Counted from the first letter of the stretch, positions 1 through 7,714 are shown. The stretch is DNA of 18,491 bases from JBBDXA01 sp040902585 (GCA_040902585.1 JBBDXA010000187.1:1-18491), one strand, 5' to 3'. The notes: a model not told the origin generated them from the letters alone. Translations and numbers: made by a program.

Positions 1-1
1 T

Positions 2-535
2 TCATCCAAGCCCGATGGCGAGTCCGCGAGCCGTCGGGGTACTCCCGCTGACATCTGGGCCGCCGTGCTTCATCAGGTCAAAGGCAACGGCCCGCTGTCG
101 TGGGTCGAATCGCTTTCGCTTCGGCAGATCGACGAACGCACCGCCAGCCTGTCGCTCGTGCCCGGCAAGCGGGACATGCATCGCTTCGTATCGACCGATC
201 GCCAACGCGAGCAACTTGCGTCGCTGCTCAAACAGGTACTGGGTCGGCCGGTGCGTGTGGAGATCGATGCGGTAGGTGCTGCGTCATCCACAGCGGTGGC
301 CGGCCCGACGAGTTCACAGGCCATCCGCTCGCAGCGCGAGGAAGCGATGGCGCTGCCGCTGGTGCGCGAGGTGTTGAATGTCTTCGACGCCTCGCTCGTC
401 GAAGCCCGTGCGGAAACGGAAGCGGAGCGCAACCCCGTCTCCGCCGCCCCTGCCGACTCCAACTCCGCCCCGCGCGTCGATGCCGCCAACAATGAGAGTG
501 ATGATGAAGTGATGAGCGATGACGTTTCATTTTGA
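2..535 (+). CDS. dnaX: DNA polymerase III gamma/tau subunit, C-terminal part (5' end outside window)
   Basis: The frame is open from the left edge to the TGA at 533-535, so only the last 177 residues are seen. The DnaX AAA+ ATPase and zinc module would lie upstream of the window. What remains looks like the clamp-loader oligomerisation domain III: it starts with DIWAAVLHQVK, followed by a helix/strand pattern ending VLGRPVRVEIDA. A PLVREVLNVFDASLVEAR segment then matches the short conserved piece often found near DnaX C-termini. The last ~40 residues are acidic and Ala/Ser/Asp-rich. DnaX is the organising subunit of the clamp loader, which places the sliding clamp on primed DNA in the cytoplasm. 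The next gene is ybaB, and dnaX-ybaB is a classic bacterial gene pair, which strongly supports the call. The recR gene that often follows ybaB is absent here. Domain assignment is by pattern recognition only. Confidence 0.78.
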   Translation, partial: SSKPDGESASRRGTPADIWAAVLHQVKGNGPLSWVESLSLRQIDERTASLSLVPGKRDMHRFVSTDRQREQLASLLKQVLGRPVRVEIDAVGAASSTAVAGPTSSQAIRSQREEAMALPLVREVLNVFDASLVEARAETEAERNPVSAAPADSNSAPRVDAANNESDDEVMSDDVSF

Positions 536-579
536 TCAGGACCCCGGACCCAGGACTCAGGACTCAGGACTCTTTCCCC
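536..579 (+). repeat. Heptamer tandem repeat (NCAGGAC x5) filling the dnaX-ybaB gap
   Basis: The 44-nt spacer starts directly after the dnaX stop codon and consists of five heptamers (TCAGGAC, CCCGGAC, CCAGGAC, TCAGGAC, TCAGGAC) followed by TCTTTCCCC and the ybaB ATG. A second array of the same family fills the gap at 3063-3090. The AGGA inside each unit resembles a Shine-Dalgarno core, but the last one lies about 10 nt or more from the start, so a role in translation is only a possibility. Confidence 0.85.
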
Positions 580-954
580 ATGTTCGACAACCTTAAAAAC
601 ATGTGGTCCATGATGGGCCAGGCCAAGGACATTCGCGCCAAGATCGAGCAGGTGCAGGCTGAGCTTGCCCGCAAGGTGGTGGAAGGCGAATCGGGCGCAG
701 GCGCGGTGCGCGTGCGCGTCAACGGCAAGTTTGAAGTACTCAGCGTGGAGTTGGATCGCCCGCTGCTTTCGACGCTCGCTTCCCCCGGCGACGGCGAAGC
801 GGCAACCGATGCGGACTTGAAGATGATCGAAGACCTCGTCGCCGCCGCGATGAACGCCGCGCTGGCCAAGGCTCGCGATCTGGTGCAGGAGCAGTTCCGC
901 CAGGCCGCGGGCGGGCTGAACATTCCGGGGCTGGACAAGCTCATGGGCGGATGA
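580..954 (+). CDS. ybaB: YbaB/EbfC family nucleoid-associated protein
   Basis: The product is 124 residues, close to the usual ~105-115 of the family. It begins MFDNLKNMWSMMGQAKDIRA, the Met/Gln/Lys-rich first helix of YbaB proteins. A three-strand sheet region follows (GAGAVRVRVNGKFEVLSVEL), then a second long helix (IEDLVAAAMNAALAKARDL), and the Gly/Leu-rich tail ends in IPGLDKLMGG, a typical YbaB ending. Family members are cytoplasmic dimers that bind DNA with little sequence specificity and are linked to nucleoid structure. The frame is open back to a TTG at 532, but that extension is translated repeat, so the ATG at 580 is preferred; no clear Shine-Dalgarno lies upstream. Its place 44 nt after dnaX implies co-transcription. 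Confidence 0.93.
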   Translation: MFDNLKNMWSMMGQAKDIRAKIEQVQAELARKVVEGESGAGAVRVRVNGKFEVLSVELDRPLLSTLASPGDGEAATDADLKMIEDLVAAAMNAALAKARDLVQEQFRQAAGGLNIPGLDKLMGG

Positions 955-956
955 AA

Positions 957-1068
957 GGAAAAGCAGTAAATCAGAAAATCAGAAAAGCAGAACATTCGAA
1001 GCGGACGTACGTGAATCCTTGGACATGACCTTTTCTGCTTTTTTGCTTTTCAGCTTTTCTGCTTTTCC
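957..1068. repeat. 38-bp imperfect inverted repeat built of GAAAAGCAG units
   Basis: Arm 957-994 (GGAAAAGCAG...AAAAGCAGAA) pairs with 1031-1068 across a 36-nt loop, matching at about 32 of 38 positions. Each arm is purine-rich on one strand and made of degenerate GAAAAGC/CAGAAAA units. It begins 2 nt after the ybaB stop and ends 7 nt before the next start codon. In RNA it would form a long A/U-rich hairpin, which could terminate or attenuate transcription or protect ybaB mRNA. There is no U-tract typical of an intrinsic terminator immediately after the distal arm. Confidence 0.85.
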
Positions 1069-1075
1069 TCTCCCC

Positions 1076-1957
1076 ATGGCTGACCTTCCCAAACACCTTG
1101 CCGCTGCTTTGAAGCGATACTTTCGCGGGCGCGTCACGCCGCTAAGGCCGTGGTCGCTGGCGCAGGCACCACTGTCCGCACCGCTCGATCCCAAGCGCGC
1201 CATCACCGCGCTGAAGGAAGCTCGCAAACGCATGCGCGACATGGAAAGGGAGGCGGCCGCGTGCTTCGAGCAGTTCATCAGCGCCGACGCGAAACTGCTC
1301 AACGCCCTCCGCGCTGAAGCCCTGATTGACGCGGGTTTTCACATCGGGCGAATCAACGACTTCGCCCTGCCCGACGCCGGCCGCGAAGGCGTCCGGCTCC
1401 TGCGCGACGGGCAGCACGCCATCATCGCCGAGGCGGTCCGCCCTCTGGAGCGATACGACGAAGTCGCCCGCCTTCGCATGGGCGGCGCGCTGCGCCTGCT
1501 CCGGCTCAAGTTCGTCTCCGATTCCCTCGGCGAAGATGTGCCCGGCGGCGCGGGCGCGGTGATCACCCGTTCCATCCAGCTCGCCGAGGCCCTTTATCTC
1601 ATCAGCAAATCCGCAGGCACGCTCCGCGCCCTGCGCGAAACCTTCGTCGTCACCAGCGTGCTGCTGGTCAACCTCAAAGGCAACGAGCATCTGCCCCGCC
1701 TCATCCGCCAGATCAAAGCTCACCTCACCCAGCTCCATGACCGCGCCAAGGACCTGCGCGGCGAACTGATGGAGACGATGTACCCGTTTAACCATGAAGC
1801 CGGCACCATCAGCGTCGGCATGTTTCTGTGTGATGAAGTACCCGGCGAAGAGAACATCGAATCGCTGGTTCGCGTCGCGGGAGAGATGATCGACCGCTAC
1901 GGCGACCTGTACCGCCGAACGCTGGCGAACCTCGCGTCGATCAGCGAACAGGTGTAG
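1076..1957 (+). CDS. Hypothetical helical protein downstream of ybaB
   Basis: This is a 293-residue protein I cannot assign to a family. The start ATG at 1076 (MADLPKHLAAALKRYFRGRV) is chosen because the upstream in-frame extension to 1019 is simply translated inverted repeat (FSAFLLFSFSAFPLP). The sequence appears almost entirely alpha-helical, with no signal peptide or membrane segment and no recognisable catalytic motif. Charged stretches around residues 35-60 (ITALKEARKRMRDMEREAAA) look like a coiled coil. A Gly/Val-rich break lies near GEDVPGGAGAVITRS. It is probably cytoplasmic. It lies 121 nt after ybaB on the same strand, where recR is often found, but it does not resemble RecR (no zinc finger or Toprim motif seen). 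Coding status is well supported by the long open frame and codon pattern. Confidence 0.75.
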   Translation: MADLPKHLAAALKRYFRGRVTPLRPWSLAQAPLSAPLDPKRAITALKEARKRMRDMEREAAACFEQFISADAKLLNALRAEALIDAGFHIGRINDFALPDAGREGVRLLRDGQHAIIAEAVRPLERYDEVARLRMGGALRLLRLKFVSDSLGEDVPGGAGAVITRSIQLAEALYLISKSAGTLRALRETFVVTSVLLVNLKGNEHLPRLIRQIKAHLTQLHDRAKDLRGELMETMYPFNHEAGTISVGMFLCDEVPGEENIESLVRVAGEMIDRYGDLYRRTLANLASISEQV

Positions 1958-2004
1958 ATCATTTCAGGCGTAGCTCCGACGAAGCCGAAGAAGAAGTGAC
2001 TCCC

Positions 2005-2116
2005 CCGGTTAGCGGTCGGGCCGAGTCCGCGAGGCCCACCCGTCACCGCGGCGAGTCAACGTCCGCACCGGGCGATCGCAGGCGGGCCTCGCGGACTCGG
2101 CCGCGCCGCTAACCGG
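2005..2116. terminator. 33-bp inverted repeat between convergent genes
   Basis: Arm 2005-2037 (CCGGTTAGCGG...GAGTCCGCGAGGCCC) is the reverse complement of 2084-2116 at 30 of 33 positions, the three mismatches being clustered. The loop is 46 nt. It lies between the end of the plus-strand gene at 1957 and the end of the minus-strand gene at 2125, so it is well placed as a bidirectional terminator or REP-type mRNA end. The role is inferred from position; the inverted repeat itself is directly visible. Confidence 0.75.
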
Positions 2117-2124
2117 CGGAGGGA

Positions 2125-2577
2125 TCAGGTGGCGCGGGGCGACGTCGTGACTGCCTGTGGCACTGCGCCGCACTCCGGACAGGCACCGGCGCTGCCTTTC
2201 AGTGAATATCCGCACTTGACGCACTCGCCGCGAAGACGTCGGCGGCGCGGGCGTAAGAGCCTATGAATCATCCACCACATCGGCAGAATCGAAAAGATCA
2301 CGAGCAGATGCCAATAGCATACTCGCACCAATGTCCATCTAAAGACGATGTTTGAATTCGTCAACCCGAGCCCCTTGGAGGTAATAACCACGCCGAGTGC
2401 CGATGCCGGGTAATTCCAGGCGAACTCGATCAATTCCTCCGTGGGGTCCGGTCGTCCCGTGCTGTATCGCCACGGCATTGTCGGCGGCGGCAGTCCGGCT
2501 TCATGATAGGCGACAATGTAGACCTTGCCCGACCCTCCCCCAGCCCCTCCCTGAGAGGGAGGGGAGTAAGACGTCAC
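2125..2577 (-). CDS. Small membrane protein with C-terminal zinc ribbon, probably 5'-truncated
   Basis: The frame encodes up to 150 residues from a GTG at 2577 that overlaps the stop of the upstream minus-strand gene; an ATG at 2478 is an alternative start. One clear membrane segment (YWHLLVIFSILPMWWMIHRLL) is followed by an Arg-rich stretch and a CVKCGYSLKG...CPECG ribbon. That architecture of one or two helices plus a C-terminal CxxCGYxLxGxxxxxCPECG is frequent in planctomycete proteins of unknown function. Such proteins usually begin with their own N-terminal membrane helix. Here the first ~17 codons are translated from a CCCCTCCCT hairpin repeat, and no N-terminal helix precedes VYIVAYHEAGLP. 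The gene may therefore have lost its 5' end to the repeat and may no longer be functional. The function is unknown. Confidence 0.55.
   Translation of the reverse strand: MTSYSPPSQGGAGGGSGKVYIVAYHEAGLPPPTMPWRYSTGRPDPTEELIEFAWNYPASALGVVITSKGLGLTNSNIVFRWTLVRVCYWHLLVIFSILPMWWMIHRLLRPRRRRLRGECVKCGYSLKGSAGACPECGAVPQAVTTSPRAT
2533..2564. repeat. CCCCTCCCT/AGGGAGGGG hairpin repeat
   Basis: A perfect 9-bp stem (2544-2552 with 2556-2564) encloses a 3-nt loop and is preceded by a second C-rich tract at 2533-2541. The element falls inside the first codons of the neighbouring minus-strand frame. Confidence 0.8.
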
Positions 2578-3062
2578 CCCGTCTTCTTCAAATCATCCGG
2601 GTCCACCGGATCGCCATCGAATCGCCAGCCCGGCTCGCGCTGGCGATGAATCTTCGCGATGGTGTCCTGATGAGCATCCCACGCACCGAGCCGTTTGCGG
2701 GCCTTGTGTTCCATGCGAAGCAGCAGGGCGATCGACAGGTTGTAGAGAATGAGAATGATGGCCAGGCCGTGCAGGGCGTATTCGTTGGGCTGGGCATCGA
2801 GCGCTTTGTGGAAGAAAAAAAGATCACCGATCGAATGCAGCCAGACTTCAAGACTGCGCTGGCCGAAGGTGGAGGCGAAGGGCAGCCATGTGAAATCTTC
2901 GCGCCAGATGCGCGGCAGATCAGGCGCGATCGCCCAGATGCCGCCGAGGGTCATGGCCAGCGGCAGCCAGCGCCAGCCGCGTTTCATGTAAAGACATGCG
3001 GCGCTGACGGCCGCGCCGGTGCAGCCCATTCCGACGGCGAAGTGCATGCTGGTCCAGGCCAT
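2574..3062 (-). CDS. Conserved multi-pass membrane protein (YdjM-like at best)
   Basis: This 162-residue protein has three or four hydrophobic segments. Segment 1 is MHFAVGMGCTGAAVSAACLY, segment 2 is WLPLAMTLGGIWAIAPDLPRI, and a third hydrophobic region is HGLAIILILYNLSIALLL. A charged C-terminal tail follows (ARKRLGAWDAHQ...DPDDLKKTG). The N-terminal MHFAVG and the APDLP after helix 2 faintly recall the YdjM/DUF457 inner-membrane family, which has an early His and a PDxD motif, but I would not assign a function. The ATG at 3062 is preferred because upstream in-frame codons run through the heptamer repeat and back into the preceding glycosyltransferase gene. It lies 28 nt downstream of that gene and is probably in the same transcript. 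Confidence 0.7.
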   Translation of the reverse strand: MAWTSMHFAVGMGCTGAAVSAACLYMKRGWRWLPLAMTLGGIWAIAPDLPRIWREDFTWLPFASTFGQRSLEVWLHSIGDLFFFHKALDAQPNEYALHGLAIILILYNLSIALLLRMEHKARKRLGAWDAHQDTIAKIHRQREPGWRFDGDPVDPDDLKKTG

Positions 3063-3090
3063 GGGGAAGTCCTGCGTCCTGCGTCCTGAG
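3063..3090 (-). repeat. Heptamer tandem repeat (NCAGGAC x3) filling a stop-to-start gap
   Basis: Read on the minus strand, the glycosyltransferase stop TGA is followed by C, then TCAGGAC, GCAGGAC, GCAGGAC, then TTCCCC and the ATG of the next gene. The array is the same family as 536-579 and, like it, occupies the whole intergenic gap and ends in TTCCCC just before the ATG. Confidence 0.85.
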
Positions 3091-4221
3091 TCAGGCGGCG
3101 CGGCGAAGGGGTTCATCCGCTTCGATGGCGAGCGGGAAGCTGCGCACACCCGCGGCTTCTTCGATCACTCTTGCGAAACGTTCAGCCGCCGCGCGCCAGG
3201 TGTAGTTCACGAGTTTCGCTTCGCCGCGGGCCTTCAGTTCAAGGCGATGGCGCGCATCCTTAATGAGTCGGCCCAAACCTCGCGCGATCGCGCAGGGATC
3301 ATTCGGATCCACCTTCACCGCCGCTTCACCGGCGTACTCCGCGAGGCTGCCTTGATCACTTGTGAGCACAGCCGTACGCGTGGTCCACGCCTGAAGCAGT
3401 TGCTGCGGGAAGCCTTCGCTCAAGGTCGGAATTGCTGCGACGTCGGCTGCGGAAAGCATCGCCGAGAGATCACCAGGCTGTGCGAAGCGATCGAACACGC
3501 GCACGGAGTTGGACAGACCGAGGCGGTTGACGACATCGACAATCGCCTTGCCGCTGGCTTCGTTCACGCCGACGATCACCAGCTGCGCCGCAGCCCGCAC
3601 GGTCCTGTCCGCCAGGGCCCAGGCTTCGATGAGGCGTCGCGTGTTGCGGCGGGTCTCATCGCTGCCGTAGTGCAGAATGATCGGGCGCATCAGGCCGTAG
3701 CGCTGGAGCACTTCCTGCCAGTGCAGCGGCACGATGAACTCGACCGGCTCAATGACCGCCTGCGGCACCACGCGAATCCGTCTCGGCGCGACGCGGTAGC
3801 CATCGATCAGATGCTGCTTGTGATGAGCGCTGGGGCAGATGATCAGGTCCGCGCGTCGGGTGACGCTGCGCACCACGCGATCGAAGCGCACGACATCGCC
3901 TACGGTCAACCGACAGGGCGCGTCGATGGGGTTCAGGTGATCGATGGAGACGATTGATTGTTCGCCGCGCTGCGAAGGGATGCAGCCGTGCGGCGTGTGG
4001 ATGAAGTCGAAGCGCGGGCCGAAGAGGCTGCGTCGGGCTCGCTGCGGCGCAAGGCCGAGGGCGGCGAGTTGTGCGGCAGCGGCGTCATCGCCGCGATGCA
4101 GGGCGGTGATTTCCCACTGCGGGCGAACGATAGCGAGCTGGCGGTGCAATGCGATAACGCTGCGCGTTTCATCGCGCAGGGGCTGATCCGTCAGCGAGGT
4201 GGCGTCAAGAGCGATCCGCAT
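3091..4221 (-). CDS. Glycosyltransferase family 4 (GT-B fold)
   Basis: This is a 376-residue protein beginning MRIALDATSL, typical of GT4 enzymes. The N-terminal half carries FIHTPHG (residues 73-79) and the ADLIICPSAHHKQHLID segment (124-140) that is characteristic of family 1/4 transferases. The C-terminal Rossmann half has ILHYGSDETRRNTRRLIEAW (182-201), LVIVGV (214-219) and the donor-binding region ADVAAIPTLSEGFPQQLLQA (259-278). The enzyme would transfer a sugar from a nucleotide-sugar donor to an unknown acceptor, probably in glycan or cell-envelope synthesis at the inner face of the membrane. In the EX7E motif the first Glu is present (E269) but the second position is Gln (Q277), and the usual Lys before Asn is Arg (RRN), so the active site deviates from canonical GT4. 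The ATG at 4221 is chosen over upstream in-frame codons because homology begins there. It lies in a minus-strand series with the GT2 gene upstream. Confidence 0.88.
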   Translation of the reverse strand: MRIALDATSLTDQPLRDETRSVIALHRQLAIVRPQWEITALHRGDDAAAAQLAALGLAPQRARRSLFGPRFDFIHTPHGCIPSQRGEQSIVSIDHLNPIDAPCRLTVGDVVRFDRVVRSVTRRADLIICPSAHHKQHLIDGYRVAPRRIRVVPQAVIEPVEFIVPLHWQEVLQRYGLMRPIILHYGSDETRRNTRRLIEAWALADRTVRAAAQLVIVGVNEASGKAIVDVVNRLGLSNSVRVFDRFAQPGDLSAMLSAADVAAIPTLSEGFPQQLLQAWTTRTAVLTSDQGSLAEYAGEAAVKVDPNDPCAIARGLGRLIKDARHRLELKARGEAKLVNYTWRAAAERFARVIEEAAGVRSFPLAIEADEPLRRAA

Positions 4222-4342
4222 GCCGAGTGGTTCCACGAAGGCGATCGACTTGGAGACGTATCGACTGAATGAAAGGGCGGGTTCACGGGAGAATCGTTGC
4301 AATCGGAATAATCGTTACAGATGGAATCAATGGGCGCGGACA

Positions 4343-4391
4343 GCACCACCCTGCCGGGATGGTGCTCCTGCTTCTCGCGCGTTCTTAAAGG
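4343..4391 (+). repeat. Half copy of the palindromic MITE-like element (core plus tail)
   Basis: The core 4343-4368 (GCACCACCC, TGCC, GGGATGGTGCTCC) folds into a GCACCA/TGGTGC stem extended by CCC/GGG. It is followed by a tail at 4371-4387 (CTTCTCGCGCGTTCTTA). Core and tail match each half of the 130-bp element at 16633-16762. Relative to the minus-strand GT2 gene, it starts 4 nt after the stop codon, so it would form a hairpin in the 3' end of that transcript. Confidence 0.8.
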
Positions 4392-4395
4392 ATTC

Positions 4396-5301
4396 TCACG
4401 CTGCCGTGCGCGTCGCTGCCGCGGGCACAGGATGGCTCACGCCATGCACCAGCGTCTGGCGGAAGGAGCGGTCGCGGATCCACCACGGGTGTTGCACGAG
4501 CTGCTGCCAGAGTCGCTGCTGGGCGGCTACCGGTTGCAGCTCCGCCTCGGCCAGGGCGTAGATGCGCTGGCGCTTGTCGCAGTTGCGCCACAACGCGTGC
4601 TGCTCGTGGCGAGGGAGATATCGCATGAATCGCCGGGCGGTGGTCACATGTTCCACACCCTGGGCGAGCGTCGCCGTTGCGGGCAGCGGCGGATGATCCT
4701 CGCGCACTGCCGTGAGCGTCAGGGCCGAGACCACCGGCTTCACACCTGCCGCGAGAAGCCGGCAGGCCAATTCGTAATCGAAGGCATGGGCGAGGCCCGC
4801 ATCCAGTGCGCCGTGCTTTTCGATAAGCGAGCGATGCAGGATGCTGGCGTGCAGCGGGAGCAGGCCGGTGTCGTGCATGAGAAACGAGCTGAGCGAAACG
4901 GGTGATTGCGGGCTGATGGAGCAGACTTCGCGGTCATCGCGATCGATGCGCTGGTGCGAGGTGACAAGCCACATCGCATCAGGGCGTTTCTCAAGATAGC
5001 GCTCGACCGCGTGCAGGGCAGCGGGCAAAAGTAAGTCATCGACCACCAGGATGAATTCACCCCGCGCCTCGGTCAGCCCCGCGTTGATCGCCTCGGCCCG
5101 GCTCGCGCCCGGCAGCGAAAGCGAAGTCATCTCATCCTGATACAGCTCGATGATTTCGTTTGTCGCATCCGTCGAGCCGCGATCGACCACGATGTACTGC
5201 GTCGCATCGTGGGCCTGATCGAGCACGCTGCAAATGGTCCGCTCGATGAAACGCCCGCGGTTGAGGCAGGTGGTGATCACGGTGAACATCGGTTGCGTCA
5301 T
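4396..5301 (-). CDS. Glycosyltransferase family 2 (GT-A fold)
   Basis: This is a 301-residue protein starting MTQPMFTVITTCLNRGRFIE, the standard GT2 opening strand and helix. Next come the nucleotide-binding aspartate in IVVDRGSTDATNEII (D40) and the GEFILVVDDLL segment (residues 81-91), which holds the aspartates expected to bind divalent metal and the nucleotide-sugar phosphate. AFDYELACRLLAAG further on corresponds to the ED-like acceptor/base region. No membrane helix is seen, so it is likely a soluble or peripheral enzyme for glycan assembly. Donor and acceptor are unknown. The frame continues upstream through ATGs at 5322 and 5379 into a 9-bp repeat encoding MTVVIVVIVTIVTI; that extension is judged not part of the enzyme. 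The ATG at 5301 has no clear Shine-Dalgarno. It is followed after 174 nt by the GT4 gene, suggesting a joint pathway. Confidence 0.88.
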   Translation of the reverse strand: MTQPMFTVITTCLNRGRFIERTICSVLDQAHDATQYIVVDRGSTDATNEIIELYQDEMTSLSLPGASRAEAINAGLTEARGEFILVVDDLLLPAALHAVERYLEKRPDAMWLVTSHQRIDRDDREVCSISPQSPVSLSSFLMHDTGLLPLHASILHRSLIEKHGALDAGLAHAFDYELACRLLAAGVKPVVSALTLTAVREDHPPLPATATLAQGVEHVTTARRFMRYLPRHEQHALWRNCDKRQRIYALAEAELQPVAAQQRLWQQLVQHPWWIRDRSFRQTLVHGVSHPVPAAATRTAA

Positions 5302-5603
5302 GGTTGAGAACTCCGGCAGCATGCCACGCACAGTTCGGATCGTGACGATTGTGACGATCACAACGATCACAACGGTCATGCCGATCGCATCGTCTCAAGG
5401 CTTATCGGCACACGGCGCGGGTGGATTCACTTGATTCGCAGAAAATGTTTTCGGACCTGTCCGCCGCCCCTGTGACCGAATTCCTCATCGCCTCGCCTCA
5501 TTTACCGGTTGCCGCCCCGGACGCGACGCGATAGATTGGCTCGTTCTTCCCGGCTCGTCGGTGGGCCCGGTTCCGATTTCCTCTGATGGTGGGAGCTTTT
5601 CAC
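5302..5603. promoter_or_regulatory. Divergent intergenic region between the GT2 gene and the sugar-transport operon
   Basis: About 300 nt separate the two divergent genes, so promoters for both should be here. On the plus strand a sigma-70-like candidate is TTGCCG at 5509-5514 and TAGATT at 5532-5537 with a 17-nt spacer, about 67 nt before the binding-protein start. Each hexamer matches consensus at 4 of 6 positions, so it is only suggestive. GGGAG at 5591-5595 is a good ribosome binding site for the start at 5604. The 9-bp repeat block at 5342-5377 lies at the GT2 end. Confidence 0.4.
5342..5377. repeat. Four 9-bp phased repeats (GTGACGATT-type)
   Basis: The units are GTGACGATT, GTGACGATC, ACAACGATC and ACAACGGTC in direct succession. 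Units 1-2 and 3-4 are partly reverse complements of each other, giving a TTGTGA/TCACAA dyad around 5349-5363. It is placed 40-75 nt upstream of the GT2 start, in the divergent region. It could be an operator or simply a microsatellite. Confidence 0.65.
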
Positions 5604-6701
<1,098 letters not shown>

Positions 6702-6752
6702 TTCAGCCGGTTGAGAAAGCAATTGCCAACACAGAAAACCAAGGAGCATTCC

Positions 6753-7709
6753 ATGTTTCAGAACCTGACCCGAAGCCTCGCACTGCTCGCTGTTGCAGGC
6801 GTTTTCATGACCGGTTGCGGCAAGCAGCCGGATGTCGCGTTTGTCACCAACAACCCGTCGGACTTCTGGCAGATCGCCAAGGCCGGCGTGCAGAAAGCGG
6901 AGAAGGAATTCGGCATCGTCTGCGAAATTCGCATGCCCGCCAACGGCACCGCGCAGGAGCAGAAGCAGATCGTCGAAGACCTCATCGCTCGCGGCATCAA
7001 GGGCATGGCCATCAGCCCGAAGGACTCGGCCAACCAGACTGATCTCATCAACTCCGCCTGCGCGAAGATGAATGTGCTCTGCCACGACTCCGATGCCCCC
7101 GCGACCAACCGCCTCGCCTACGTGGGTTCCAACAACGTCACGGCCGGCCATGCCGCGGGCGAACTCGTCAAAGAGATTCTGCCTGACGGCGGCAAGATCG
7201 TGCTCTTTGTCGGCTCCAAGGATGCCCAGAACGCGCAGGAGCGCATCGCCGGCCTGAGGAAGGCGATCGAAGGCACGAATATCGAAGTCGTCGATGTGCG
7301 CACTGATGAAACCGACCGCGTCAAGGCGCAGAACAACGTCGCGGACACGATCACCAACAGCCCCGATGTGAAATGCTTCGTCGGCCTGTGGAGCTACAAC
7401 GGCCCGGCGATTCTCGAAGCAGTGAAAAAAGCGAACAAGCTCGGCCAGATTCACATCGTCGCTTTCGATGAAGAAGACGCGACGCTCCAGGGCGTGAAGG
7501 AGGGGCACATCCACGCCACCGTCGTGCAGGACCCTTACATGTTCGGCTACGAATCCGTCCGCATCCTCGCGCAGCTCATGAAGAAGGAAGACCCGAAGAT
7601 TCCTGCGAACAAGATCATCGAAGTGCCGGTGAAGAAGATCAAGAAAGACAATGTGGATGCGTATTGGACGGAGCTGAAAGGGCGTATCGCGGCGGCGAAG
7701 AAAGGCTGA
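6753..7709 (+). CDS. Sugar ABC transporter substrate-binding lipoprotein (second paralogue)
   Basis: This is a 318-residue lipoprotein with hydrophobic core LALLAVAGVFM, lipobox MTGC and Cys22. It is clearly paralogous to the preceding gene: FVTNNPSDFWQIAKAG matches FVTNGPDRFWNIAQAG, CHDSDAPATNR matches THDSDAPKTNR, and PDGGKIVLFVG matches PDGGKIIVFVG. It belongs to the ribose-type periplasmic binding protein class. The start at 6753 is fixed by a strong AAGGAG eight nt upstream, and the first in-frame codons upstream (MRKQLPTQKTKEHS) give a worse signal peptide. It has several cysteines the first copy lacks (IVCEIR, SACAKMNVLCHD), two of them in the first lobe. It begins 51 nt after the first gene, in the same operon. 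Two binding proteins for one permease suggests two ligands, or two affinities for one ligand; which is not decidable from sequence. Confidence 0.93.
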   Translation: MFQNLTRSLALLAVAGVFMTGCGKQPDVAFVTNNPSDFWQIAKAGVQKAEKEFGIVCEIRMPANGTAQEQKQIVEDLIARGIKGMAISPKDSANQTDLINSACAKMNVLCHDSDAPATNRLAYVGSNNVTAGHAAGELVKEILPDGGKIVLFVGSKDAQNAQERIAGLRKAIEGTNIEVVDVRTDETDRVKAQNNVADTITNSPDVKCFVGLWSYNGPAILEAVKKANKLGQIHIVAFDEEDATLQGVKEGHIHATVVQDPYMFGYESVRILAQLMKKEDPKIPANKIIEVPVKKIKKDNVDAYWTELKGRIAAAKKG

Positions 7710-7714
7710 AATGA

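Noticed and set aside
536..579. CRISPR-like array
   Set aside because: The repeats are 7-bp direct tandems without spacers, and no cas genes are present in the window.
5349..5363. CRP/FNR-type operator (TGTGA...TCACA)
   Set aside because: The half sites are separated by 3 nt rather than 6, and the pattern arises from the 9-bp repeat, so no specific regulator is claimed.
5302..5379. Hydrophobic N-terminal leader VVIVVIVTIVTI for the GT2 enzyme
   Set aside because: It is encoded by the 9-bp repeat, and the GT2 fold begins only after 5301. It is kept as an observation but not as the annotated start.
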